Source: JAJCYL01 sp040222875
Lineage (GTDB): Bacteria > Bacteroidota > Bacteroidia > Cytophagales > Cyclobacteriaceae
Assembly: GCA_040222875.1 (NCBI GenBank)
Contig: JAVKCG010000004.1
Span: forward strand, 620,001-684,000
Direction: 5' to 3'
DNA: 64,000 nt
Program-made: the position numbers and the translations under genes
Part shown: positions 17,615-25,847 of the stretch, piece by piece
Numbering within the stretch: the first letter of the stretch is position 1
Layout: the number at the start of each line of letters is the position of its first letter
The notes under the pieces: model-generated
What the model saw: only the letters and a program-made list of their open reading frames with translations
Database searches by the model: none
What the model was told of the DNA's origin: nothing

Positions 17615-18811
17615 TTACTTCTCAAAGAAGCCTACGCTGGCCCCTACCCAATCTTTGTCTTTATTGTATTTAACACCAATCATTTTTCCTTTACTAAGCC
17701 TGGCGAGGTTATTAACAATAATTGGTCTTGGGGCATCTTTTGGCCAAACCATCAGCATTCTGATCTCGCATTTGGCCGGGTCGTTTGGCGTTTGAATTAC
17801 TGGCTGGTAAGTGACTTTTTTCTGCAGGATGAAATTGGGTTTGTTCTTGATCAAATCCAGCTCTTCTGCCGTGAAATCAAGTTTTACACCGCTTCCGGCA
17901 AATGAGTATAGGGGTTTTAAAACATAATCCTGAAGATTGCCGGGGTATTCATGAAGGTTTCTCAAAAAACTTGTCTCAGGTACATATTTGCTTTTGAGAT
18001 AAGGCATGGTGTATTTGCTGATCCTGAAAAACCAATTCGGGTGTCCTGCCCACTCCACGTCATATTCCTGGGTGAAGAAGAATTGCCTGGGCAAATCATC
18101 CCGCTGCATCAGCTCATCAAAAATGACCCGGTTGTAAATCCTTTCAACTTTTATTTCTTTACCCTTGTCGTTCTTGTAAAAAACTTCTTTCCCCCGAACT
18201 ATGAGCTTTGACAAACAAACGGTTTTGATTCCCAATGCTTTTTCGGTAGCCCAAAAATCTATCTGCGTAGTCTGCTTTTCTGGTTCAATCTCTAGAAGTA
18301 TTACGTTCTCTGGTTCATGATCTGCAATAATCGCATCCCTTAGAAGCGCAGTGTAAGATTCTTCAGTATAACCATTCAGGAGATGCGTCAGGTTGTGAGA
18401 TAGATCAAAGTGCTCCCTTCGCTTATTCGCCAGTAAATTCTGAAAAAAATAAAGCGACGGAAAACCCTGAATTTCAATTAACTGAGGAATCAATTCACCA
18501 TGTTCATCGTAGCATATTCCAAAATCCATCTGAAGGAAAGTGGTGTGGGCATCCTCATTTGGCACCTCCTGGTGTGGAAAATGAATGGCGCCCTCAGTCA
18601 TTTTAGGGAAGCCGGGATCACAAATTACATCGGTGATCTCCTCACAAGCTTCGATAAGCCTGTCCCTGAGATTGGCCGGAATGAAAACCGGGGTTTCCGC
18701 AATTCGGAAATTAGGCACATGGTTAAATTCATCATGAATTGACTTCAGAAACTGCTGATATTTCTCTTCGGTAAAATTCTTGTTGAACTCTTGCCTTAAA
18801 TCTTTGATCAT
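17615..18811 (-). CDS. Circularly permuted ATP-grasp-like ligase (glutathionylspermidine synthase-like)
   Basis: A 398-residue cytoplasmic protein. Near residues 95-116 it has DFGICYDEHGELIPQLIEIQ, with Glu113-x-Gln115 in the place of the Mg-binding E-x-N of ATP-grasp enzymes. About 185 residues later comes LKPLYSFAGSGV (Lys299, Gly306, Gly308), the ATP-binding lysine and glycine loop. This reversed order is the one seen in permuted ATP-grasp enzymes of the glutathionylspermidine synthase type. Its start overlaps the amidotransferase stop (ATGA), so the two are translationally coupled. Predicted amide-bond ligase, substrate unknown; the assignment rests on motif order. Confidence 0.65.
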   Translation of the reverse strand: MIKDLRQEFNKNFTEEKYQQFLKSIHDEFNHVPNFRIAETPVFIPANLRDRLIEACEEITDVICDPGFPKMTEGAIHFPHQEVPNEDAHTTFLQMDFGICYDEHGELIPQLIEIQGFPSLYFFQNLLANKRREHFDLSHNLTHLLNGYTEESYTALLRDAIIADHEPENVILLEIEPEKQTTQIDFWATEKALGIKTVCLSKLIVRGKEVFYKNDKGKEIKVERIYNRVIFDELMQRDDLPRQFFFTQEYDVEWAGHPNWFFRISKYTMPYLKSKYVPETSFLRNLHEYPGNLQDYVLKPLYSFAGSGVKLDFTAEELDLIKNKPNFILQKKVTYQPVIQTPNDPAKCEIRMLMVWPKDAPRPIIVNNLARLSKGKMIGVKYNKDKDWVGASVGFFEK

Positions 18812-19632
18812 GAAATTGCAGGCTCAGCCTTTCTCACCCTTTTAATTGCATCGGTGATAAACATAGGTATTATTGTATTGTAGGTCAAAGGAATTTGGTT
18901 AGGATCTTCTAAACCCTCAATAATTGCATCGAACTTTTGTTCCCCATAAACTTCTACTACGCTTGCTTTCTTTTCTTCTGTCTGGAAGTAAGTGGCTATG
19001 CCCTCGGGATCGGCCTCCGGATGAAACTGAAACCCAACCCAATCTTCAGAAAATCGAATGCCCATGATGGCCCTTTCCAATCTGATGTGCGGCCTAATCT
19101 TCTCTTTGCATAAAACTTTAGCGCCTAGTTCTTCCAGGCGGTTTTTGTTTGGCTTGATTATTTGCCAATCCCTGAAGTCTAATGCGTAAAATGGATCAGG
19201 TAAATGCTTAAGCAGTGGGTCAGTTAAACCAGCTACCTCTTTATGCACCGGGAAAATCCCAAATGACTTTGATCTTCGAGGTTTAATTTGCCCAATCTTG
19301 AAATACCTACAGGCAATCTGGAAAGAGTGACACACAAAAAAGAACTGCTTCTTTGGCTCAAGCCCGGACTGATTAAGTTTCCATAGCTCATCAATCAGAT
19401 TAAGAAAGTTTTGCTCACCAACGCCATTTTCAAGTGGGCTGTCAGGCCCACCAGAAGAAATGTAAATGTCAAATGATGTATCCGGAATTTCCAGTTTATG
19501 CCGAACATCAAAAATTTGCCATTCCAATGGTTCCGGATGGTTTTCAACCAACTCTTTAATACAGCGCAGCCCCTGATTGGGGTGGTTGTTGTTCAGATCG
19601 AGAATGGCAACTTTGATAGGACTTGCTTGCAT
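18808..19632 (-). CDS. Class I glutamine amidotransferase-like protein
   Basis: A 274-residue protein. The class I GATase triad is visible: nucleophile Cys101 in FFVCHSFQ, and His204/Glu206 in FQFHPEAD. An SSGGPDSP segment sits where GATases have their oxyanion loop. The nucleophile elbow reads VCHSFQ rather than the usual GxCxGxQ, so it may be a divergent amidotransferase or peptidase. It lies between two ATP-grasp genes (2 nt from the upstream one, 4-nt overlap with the downstream one). It could supply ammonia or cleave gamma-glutamyl amides in the same pathway. Confidence 0.8.
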   Translation of the reverse strand: MQASPIKVAILDLNNNHPNQGLRCIKELVENHPEPLEWQIFDVRHKLEIPDTSFDIYISSGGPDSPLENGVGEQNFLNLIDELWKLNQSGLEPKKQFFFVCHSFQIACRYFKIGQIKPRRSKSFGIFPVHKEVAGLTDPLLKHLPDPFYALDFRDWQIIKPNKNRLEELGAKVLCKEKIRPHIRLERAIMGIRFSEDWVGFQFHPEADPEGIATYFQTEEKKASVVEVYGEQKFDAIIEGLEDPNQIPLTYNTIIPMFITDAIKRVRKAEPAIS

Positions 19633-19634
19633 TG

Positions 19635-20813
19635 TTACTTTTTCTTCTTCGTAGTTTGTTTCGCTGCAGGTTTTGCTGGCATTTTCTTTATCGGTGTTTT
19701 GGCGACTGGTTTTGGTGCAGCTTTTTTAGCTGGTTTTACAGGTGCTTTTTTAGTGGCGGGTTTAGCAGCGACCTTTTTAACAGCTACTTTCGCATCAGCC
19801 TTAACCGCTTGTTTTTTAGCAGTTGGTTTGGCTGCGCTCTTGGCAACAGGCTTAGCCGTAGAATTCGATGCTGTATTACCAAGCACTGACTGGTGCATAA
19901 ACTTACCCCATGTCAAGTTTGTTTGACCATCTTTATGTGCTTTCGCTCTCTCTATTGCAAGCTCAGCTGCGTTTTCAACTACCCACTCAAAATTATCAGG
20001 GCCAACTGAGGTAGCTTCGGCATCAGGTGCGGGGTTGCCAAAATCTATGGCATAAGGCACTCCATCCCTGATTGCAAACTCCACCGTATTAAAGTCATAG
20101 CCCAAACCCTGATTGATCGTTTTTAGCAGGTCTTCCATTCTGGCTAAAAGCTTCTTTTCCACCGGAGGAGGGTTTTGGATGTACCTCAAGTGATGGGGGT
20201 TTCGTGGGTCATAATGCATGATCCTTGTGCGGCCGCCCAACCAGTAGCACCTGAAATAATCGGTGAAATCGATGGCTTCCTGAAGCATCATTACCAATTG
20301 TCCTGTTTCGGCAAATGCCCTCTCAAACTCCTCTTTGTTCTCAAGCTTATAAACATTTTTCCAACCTCCACCGGCGTAAGGCTTCATAAATGCAGGAAAC
20401 CCTACATACTGATCGATATAGTCCCAGTCAAGCAATTCCAGGTTTCTGAATGACTGCTCAGAAGTATCAGTTGGCCGCTCTTTCGAAGGCAGGAGGACGG
20501 TGTTAGGAACAGGAACCCCCATTTGAACCGCTAGCGCATTGTTGAAAAACTTCTCATCAGCACTCCACCAAAATGGGTTATTGATAACCGCTGTTCCACT
20601 CAATGCAGCATTTTTCAAATAAGCCCTGTAAAAAGGAACATCCTGGGAAATCCTGTCTATAATCACGGCGTAGTCGGTTGCTGCTCCTTGTTCCACTTTA
20701 TCAATTGAAACAAACTCAGCCATTATACCTTTTGGCGCCTTTTTATTTACCCTTTCTACAAATGCCGGGGGGAATGTATTCTCCATTCCGAAGAGGATTC
20801 CAATTTTTTTCAT
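19635..20813 (-). CDS. ATP-grasp enzyme with Lys/Ala/Pro-rich C-terminal tail
   Basis: I use the ATG at 20813 (MKKIGILFG) rather than the TTG two codons earlier, which gives 392 residues. Residues 1 to about 300 form an ATP-grasp ligase: FMKPYAGGGW (Lys144, glycine loop), MLQEAI, and the metal-binding run ending AIDFGNPAPD (Asp257, Asn260). From about residue 316 to the end the protein is almost only Lys, Ala, Pro, Thr and Val in short repeats (AAKPxAKK type), like a histone H1 tail. Such tails bind nucleic acids or other polyanions, or could be a modification target. It follows the esterase gene by 24 nt. Confidence 0.82.
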   Translation of the reverse strand: MKKIGILFGMENTFPPAFVERVNKKAPKGIMAEFVSIDKVEQGAATDYAVIIDRISQDVPFYRAYLKNAALSGTAVINNPFWWSADEKFFNNALAVQMGVPVPNTVLLPSKERPTDTSEQSFRNLELLDWDYIDQYVGFPAFMKPYAGGGWKNVYKLENKEEFERAFAETGQLVMMLQEAIDFTDYFRCYWLGGRTRIMHYDPRNPHHLRYIQNPPPVEKKLLARMEDLLKTINQGLGYDFNTVEFAIRDGVPYAIDFGNPAPDAEATSVGPDNFEWVVENAAELAIERAKAHKDGQTNLTWGKFMHQSVLGNTASNSTAKPVAKSAAKPTAKKQAVKADAKVAVKKVAAKPATKKAPVKPAKKAAPKPVAKTPIKKMPAKPAAKQTTKKKK

Positions 20814-20837
20814 ATTCAAAATATTATTTGAGTGAGG

Positions 20838-21542
20838 TTAAATCATTGCAACGTAATCGGGGAACATTTTTCTCCAAATTACCCAATCATGGGAGGCACC
20901 TGGTCGGTCATCAAGCCAGTGATCAACACCTTTTTGGTGAAGGATTTTTGACATGTTGTAGTTGGCATCTTTGCAGATGTCATGCTCACAAGTACCTAAA
21001 ACTATTTTCATATTTTGCAAATCCTGATGGTTCATGTTCGGCACAAAGTCTTCAGGGTTATTAAAATAAACGTTCTCATCGTAATAGCCATCAAGCTGGC
21101 TTTTAATATTAAAAGCGGCGCTCATCAAAATCAGGTGGCTCACCTTGTAGGGATGCCTGAAGCCGAAATTGCTGGCATGATAACCACCAAAACTGCAGCC
21201 ACCAACAGCCACTTTTGTTGGGCCGTTTACATCCTCTATTTTTCCAATTACCTCCTCAAGAATCATCTTGTCGTACCACATGTGATTGCGGACCCTGTCA
21301 GCCGGGTGAATGGCCCTGTTATACCAACTCCATGAGTCAATACTGTCAGGGCAGTAGATTTTGATTTTGCCTTCTTCAATCAAATGGGCCACCGAGTCAA
21401 TCAAATAGAAATCTTTGGCTTCATGATATCTACCTTTTGTAGAAGGAAAAATGATAATTGGATAACCATAGTGCCCAAACTCCAGCATTTCCATGTCTTT
21501 GCTCAAGTTTGGGGAGTACCACTTGTGATATTGTTCTTTCAT
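20838..21542 (-). CDS. Alpha/beta hydrolase, esterase family
   Basis: A 234-residue cytoplasmic protein. The nucleophile elbow is GGCSFGG with Ser117; Asp188 in TCEHDICKD and His218 in GASHDW are the likely acid and base. The N-terminus (PNLSKDMEMLEFG and YPIIIFPST) matches small esterases related to EstA/esterase D. It is the first gene of a tight leftward run with the tailed ATP-grasp, the amidotransferase and the permuted ATP-grasp. A hydrolase in that setting could release, proofread or cleave an ester or amide product. Substrate unknown. Confidence 0.85.
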   Translation of the reverse strand: MKEQYHKWYSPNLSKDMEMLEFGHYGYPIIIFPSTKGRYHEAKDFYLIDSVAHLIEEGKIKIYCPDSIDSWSWYNRAIHPADRVRNHMWYDKMILEEVIGKIEDVNGPTKVAVGGCSFGGYHASNFGFRHPYKVSHLILMSAAFNIKSQLDGYYDENVYFNNPEDFVPNMNHQDLQNMKIVLGTCEHDICKDANYNMSKILHQKGVDHWLDDRPGASHDWVIWRKMFPDYVAMI

Positions 21543-21754
21543 TTCATTTAAGAAAATATGATAAGATTTTGAGGCCGCAAAATTAGTATTTTATTAATCC
21601 TTAAGCTACAGGAAATCAGAATGTTAGAATTAATTCTTATGCAAACGTTGGTTGGGGAAAGATTCTATGTTGATTGAGGCGGTGCTTGGTAGAAAATAAT
21701 GTTTTGGGGTGATTAGACAGGTTTTGAAAGTGGGTAATTGATGTGTAGGTTAGG

Positions 21755-21776
21755 TGTCTGGTGAAAACACCGGACA
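21755..21776 (+). repeat. 9-bp inverted repeat upstream of 21824 gene
   Basis: TGTCTGGTG and CACCGGACA pair (one G-T) around an AAAA loop, 47 nt before the ATG. It could be a 5' UTR hairpin or an operator. The remainder of the 21543-21823 divergent gap shows no clear site. Confidence 0.35.
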
Positions 21777-21823
21777 TGGCGGGTAATTTGATGGATATGA
21801 TACTTGATATTTGTATTAATAAT

Positions 21824-22438
21824 ATGATTCAACGTGTTAGTGTAAGCGTAGTATTTGTTTTAGCCTCTGCTGTGGCATTTGGGCAAGCTAAAGAGTCCGA
21901 TATGTATCGATCAGCATATACCTATCTCAATGATTTAGTAATCAAAACAAGTTATGTCGACGCTAAAAAACTCAAAAGGAATTGTCGTCAACATCTAAAA
22001 GTGTTAAAACTAAAATTTGACGATGAGCTAAAAGTAGCCAGCCGATTTATTAAAAATGATTCAGGTTTTCCATACTGTGATTTTATAAAGAAGAAATACT
22101 CTATAGAAGAAAGCTGTGCATATGCTCTAGGAAGTGGAGAATTCGAATTGTTCGAATATATCAAAGACTCACTTGAAACTTTTTGGGACAATTATGAAAT
22201 TAAGGAAAATGAGAAAATTGCTGAGTCTTTGAATGGGTTGATTTCAGAAACTAAAAATGGTCACATTGTATTCTTCTCTGACATTTACAAAAATTCATTA
22301 GCTGCGGAAATTAAATCTTTTTGCCAACCATATGATGAGGTTCCGTGGTTCGGCAGTTCAACATCCTTTTTCTTCATCTTTGATGACAATGGAAAAATCA
22401 AAGAGCTTTATAGCGAAACCGTATGGCACTATAATTAA
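21824..22438 (+). CDS. Secreted protein of unknown function
   Basis: The ATG at 21824 gives a signal peptide (MIQRVSVSVVFVLASAVAFGQ) and 204 residues. The frame can be extended to a GTG at 21761, but that part is not signal-like. The mature part is helical and charged, with Cys residues in KRNCRQHL, FPYCDF, EESCAYA and FCQPYDEV that could form disulfides after export. The C-terminal region (FFFIFDDNGKIKELYSE) looks like a beta hairpin. I recognise no family. It stands alone between a leftward cluster and the convergent DinB gene. Confidence 0.6.
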   Translation: MIQRVSVSVVFVLASAVAFGQAKESDMYRSAYTYLNDLVIKTSYVDAKKLKRNCRQHLKVLKLKFDDELKVASRFIKNDSGFPYCDFIKKKYSIEESCAYALGSGEFELFEYIKDSLETFWDNYEIKENEKIAESLNGLISETKNGHIVFFSDIYKNSLAAEIKSFCQPYDEVPWFGSSTSFFFIFDDNGKIKELYSETVWHYN

Positions 22439-22484
22439 CTATTTAAGTGCTTGGATATTATTTTTTCATATAAAACCCCCAATC

Positions 22485-22973
22485 TTACCACTCATATCCA
22501 CCACCCTTTGGCGGCCAATTACTAAATACTTTTCTCATAACCACCAACTCACCAAGGTGATAAGATAAATGTGATGCCATAGCTTGAACTACATCATGAT
22601 AGCTTTTGTAGTTCTCATTTGGCACAATATTAAACTGCTCATCAGATGCCAATCTAGTCTTTACATCGGCAATTGAATTAAGCAACCACTTTACTTCATT
22701 GTCCAATTGTTCTTGATTGTCAGCGTTTACCGGAAAATCCCAACCCAACGTTGATGATTCATCTTCTTTGAATGATTCACCATTAAGCCTTCTGACAAAA
22801 TTGGCCTGCCAATAGTTAATGTGCCTAAGAAGCTGCCAAATAGTGTAAGGCACATTGTCAATTGCCTTTCCTGACACTTCAATGCTAAGGCCATCAGTTG
22901 CTCTTCTTGCTGATAGATGTGCAGCTTTCCCTGAAAGGGCTTTGGATAAACTTTGGTTTAAATCGACTTCCAT
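22485..22973 (-). CDS. DinB-family metal-binding protein
   Basis: A 162-residue four-helix-bundle protein. Histidines in LLRHINYW and in ASHLSYHLGELVVMRK sit at the three-histidine metal site of DinB/YfiT proteins. Members include thiol-S-transferases and many of unknown role. It is the last gene of the leftward run that contains three ATP-grasp enzymes and a methyltransferase (48 nt after the methyltransferase). Some DinB-fold enzymes act with small thiols such as bacillithiol. Whether it belongs to that pathway is inference. Confidence 0.85.
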   Translation of the reverse strand: MEVDLNQSLSKALSGKAAHLSARRATDGLSIEVSGKAIDNVPYTIWQLLRHINYWQANFVRRLNGESFKEDESSTLGWDFPVNADNQEQLDNEVKWLLNSIADVKTRLASDEQFNIVPNENYKSYHDVVQAMASHLSYHLGELVVMRKVFSNWPPKGGGYEW

Positions 22974-23021
22974 CGTTAAATCTATAAGTGATTGTCAATG
23001 TATCAAGCCCGCAATTAAGGT

Positions 23022-23783
23022 TCAAATAGGAGGTTTCAGGCCCCTGGCATAAATGAGACTCCAGGGCAGCAAATGCTGACCATGTGTCTCTTTGATATTA
23101 AAGTACTTCCTTAATTCGTTCTCAACATCATCTAATGTTGACTTGACCATCCCAAAAAGTGTTTTACAATATTCCACCAGTTCTTCCAAAGAATTGAATT
23201 CCCAGTTGTATTGCTTTTGTTCTACCACGATATCAACGAAACCTGCTGAAGTAAGTATTTCCTGAAATTCTTGAATTTTAAGAAAAACACCCTTATGCCC
23301 CATAACTGAATATTTGTCAACAGAGTCGTTGAGAAACATCGCTACATGCGATCCTGAGGCGGCGTCAGCGATGGCTATTTTTCCACCTGGCTTAATTACC
23401 CTGTAGGCTTCATTTATAAAAGCTTGTTTGTTTAAAATATGATGGAGCCCTGCCAAACTGCCGTAGCTATCAAAATAACAATCGTTGAGAGGGAGCTCAT
23501 TTAAAGGGCAATTATGTGTAACAAAATGACCTGCAATTTTTTTAGAGAACACTATAGAAGGTTCAATACAATGAATGTTCTCAGGCCTTTTGGTTAATTC
23601 TAAAATGCCATCGGCCAGGTATCCACCTCCAGCAGGTGCATCGCAGATTTTTTGACCACTTTTAATGTCCATCATTTGTAAAAGCAAGTCCCTCTCAATA
23701 TTTCTTGAAGTCGGGTTAATATTCGAGGCCTCATTATACAAATCACCCCTGGTATCAAATATGTCTTTGTATGTTGAGCTCAT
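23022..23783 (-). CDS. SAM-dependent methyltransferase in the three-ATP-grasp operon
   Basis: A 253-residue class I methyltransferase. Motif I reads CDAPAGGGYLADG, with the acidic residue after strand 2 in IHCIEPS and the motif LAGLHHIL near strand 4, then GGKIAIADAASG. The N-terminal segment SNINPTSRNIERDLLLQ could be a substrate lid. It starts 8 nt after the third ATP-grasp gene, which strongly suggests co-expression. A likely role is methylation of the small molecule made by the ATP-grasp enzymes; that link is inferred from gene order only. Confidence 0.85.
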   Translation of the reverse strand: MSSTYKDIFDTRGDLYNEASNINPTSRNIERDLLLQMMDIKSGQKICDAPAGGGYLADGILELTKRPENIHCIEPSIVFSKKIAGHFVTHNCPLNELPLNDCYFDSYGSLAGLHHILNKQAFINEAYRVIKPGGKIAIADAASGSHVAMFLNDSVDKYSVMGHKGVFLKIQEFQEILTSAGFVDIVVEQKQYNWEFNSLEELVEYCKTLFGMVKSTLDDVENELRKYFNIKETHGQHLLPWSLIYARGLKPPI

Positions 23784-23791
23784 TATTTTGA

Positions 23792-24820
23792 TTACGAAGC
23801 AAGTTGAGGAATACCAGCCTTTTTTAGATAGTATTTGAGCATCACTTCATACAAGCGATAAACAGTTGGCAGTTGATAGTTGTAATAAGGATTATTATTA
23901 AAAGTATCCCATATCCATGGAAAAACATTAGCCTCCCAAATTATCAGGTTCCCTTTAATATCGATGCTATAATCAAAGGCAACATAATCAAGTTCTAATG
24001 CTAATCTTGCAACATTTAATTGTTCGTGAAATGGATTCTCCAATTGTGAGATCACTTCTATCTCTTCTTGTAAAATTTCTTCTGATCTAATACGATTCTG
24101 TGCGTGAACAAACCAATGATTTGATACAATTAAATGTCTTGTTACACCATTTGAGCCTACCAGAAAGTATCGGTATTTTCTGTAATAACCATCATTGCTT
24201 TTTGTATCAATAAACTCAATGGCGATTGGCTTAGCCATTTTACTCCAATCAATCGTGACAAAGTCATTTTCATTCTTTACAAGTACATAATGACTCCTAG
24301 GGCCATGTGAATTATTATCTCTTACAATAAACTGACCCCCTATTTCAGCGACAATATCAGCGTAAGATTTAATCGGTTGAATCTTTATCATTCTTGGCAC
24401 CCTGAAACCTGCCTTACCTATTAAAACCGATGATTCAAATTTTCCTGCATTAGCAACTTTCGAAACAGCATTCGTAATTGAAACTCCTTCCTTAAGGCAT
24501 CTATCATCTATTACCTGCGACTTCCTGAAAAGTTTTGGCCTTGATAAAGGATAATTATCTGGAATCCATTGAAGTACCAACTGGATATTATTAAGTGAGG
24601 GCTGATAATAACCAATAGCTCCAAACTTGAATAATTTGTAAGCCTCTGGATGGTTTGTTTTCACCCATTCAAAAAAATGAGCATTGCATTGCAGTGCACC
24701 AGGAATTGTGATATCCCTCAAAACAAGGATTGATGCATCAGGGCCTCGATTCCAGGTATTAATCACATAATATTGAATAATTGCATGTACTGCTCTTAAA
24801 AATTGTTTTAGCTGAATCAA
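23792..24820 (-). CDS. ATP-grasp ligase-like protein, tandem paralogue 1
   Basis: A 342-residue protein; the start is a TTG at 24820, with no better codon nearby. ATP-grasp features: FIVRDN (Arg167) in the nucleotide-binding region, AIEFID (Glu202), YRKYRYFLVG, and the metal-binding pair DYVAFDYSID (Asp283) and IIWEANVFPW (Glu296, Asn298). The N-terminal ~110 residues contain HFFEWVK and a YYQPS motif shared with paralogue 2. It is closest to paralogue 2, and both share a C-terminal YNYQLP...YRxYExMLK helix. Predicted carboxylate-amine ligase, substrate unknown. Confidence 0.75.
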   Translation of the reverse strand: MIQLKQFLRAVHAIIQYYVINTWNRGPDASILVLRDITIPGALQCNAHFFEWVKTNHPEAYKLFKFGAIGYYQPSLNNIQLVLQWIPDNYPLSRPKLFRKSQVIDDRCLKEGVSITNAVSKVANAGKFESSVLIGKAGFRVPRMIKIQPIKSYADIVAEIGGQFIVRDNNSHGPRSHYVLVKNENDFVTIDWSKMAKPIAIEFIDTKSNDGYYRKYRYFLVGSNGVTRHLIVSNHWFVHAQNRIRSEEILQEEIEVISQLENPFHEQLNVARLALELDYVAFDYSIDIKGNLIIWEANVFPWIWDTFNNNPYYNYQLPTVYRLYEVMLKYYLKKAGIPQLAS

Positions 24821-24840
24821 GTGGTTAGAATATTGAATAA

Positions 24841-25836
24841 CTAAGTTTTTTCTAGATAAAATTTCAGCATCATTTCATAAAACCTATAAATCGCTGGTAG
24901 TTGATAATTGAAATATGAATCTACATTGAATGACGGCCAGACACATGGTATAGCATTAGCCTCCCATATCACCAACTCTCCATTGCCATCGATTCCATAG
25001 TCGAAGCCGACATACTCAAGACCAAGAGCTTTCCTGGCTTTATTAAACTGTAAATGAAAGGGATTCTCCCGCAGATTAAGCACCTTAAGTTCCTCCTCAA
25101 TCAATTTGTTTGACCTCTCTATCACCGATTCATGCGTGAACCACTTTTTCGAAATCATTACCGATCGAGTACTACCATAATCACCGATCATTAAATAGCG
25201 ATACTTTCGATACAAACCATCTTCATTTTTTACATCAATAAACTCAATTGCAATGGCATCAGAAAGGCTATTCCAATCAATGGATGAATAATGGGATATA
25301 TCGCTCACCAACAGGTGATAACTGTCTTGCCCATGTTCGAAATTATCCCTAATTATGAATTTATTTCCTACAAGATCGACTACTTGATCGAAAGCCAAAT
25401 CTCTGGTAACTCTGACTATCCTTGCCATATGTACGCCTGCCTTATTCACCAGATGAGATGACTCACATTTACCTGTGCTCTTTAGGTTAACAACCGGAGT
25501 AGTAATTGGTATGCCATGCCGATTACAGAACTCATCGTTTTTGGCAGCCTTTGCATAACATCTGGGGTGTGTTAAGTGATAGTCATCTGGGAGTAACTGA
25601 ACCAATAATTTACAGTCGGAAAAAGAAGGCTGGTAATATCCCGGGCAACCGAACTTAATTTTTCGATAGTGATTTGGGTACTCCTTTTTAATCCATCTAA
25701 AAAAGTGATTATTGCCCTGATAGTTTATATCCCTCAGGACAATGATTGAAGCATCTTTTGAGTGAAAGATGTTGTGACAAAAATCCCTGACAGTTTGCGA
25801 AACCTGACTCTTATACTTTCTTAAGGATCCCAGCAT
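24841..25836 (-). CDS. ATP-grasp ligase-like protein, tandem paralogue 2
   Basis: A 331-residue protein. It keeps FIIRDN (Arg163), AIEFID (Glu198), YRKYRYLMIG, GFDYGIDGNG and VIWEANAIP (Glu292, Asn294), so the ATP and Mg sites look intact. It aligns with paralogue 1 nearly end to end, including VLRDI near residue 35 and the YNYQLP C-terminal helix, so the pair arose by a fairly recent tandem duplication. It is followed by paralogue 1 after 20 nt. No signal peptide is seen, so it probably works in the cytoplasm. Confidence 0.75.
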   Translation of the reverse strand: MLGSLRKYKSQVSQTVRDFCHNIFHSKDASIIVLRDINYQGNNHFFRWIKKEYPNHYRKIKFGCPGYYQPSFSDCKLLVQLLPDDYHLTHPRCYAKAAKNDEFCNRHGIPITTPVVNLKSTGKCESSHLVNKAGVHMARIVRVTRDLAFDQVVDLVGNKFIIRDNFEHGQDSYHLLVSDISHYSSIDWNSLSDAIAIEFIDVKNEDGLYRKYRYLMIGDYGSTRSVMISKKWFTHESVIERSNKLIEEELKVLNLRENPFHLQFNKARKALGLEYVGFDYGIDGNGELVIWEANAIPCVWPSFNVDSYFNYQLPAIYRFYEMMLKFYLEKT

Positions 25837-25847
25837 TTTGGTTGGAG

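Noticed and set aside
19498..19926. Long plus-strand ORF rich in Phe, Ala and Gly
   Set aside because: It is the antisense of the Lys/Ala/Pro tail of the minus-strand ATP-grasp gene. The hydrophobic look comes from reading AAG/GCx repeats backwards.
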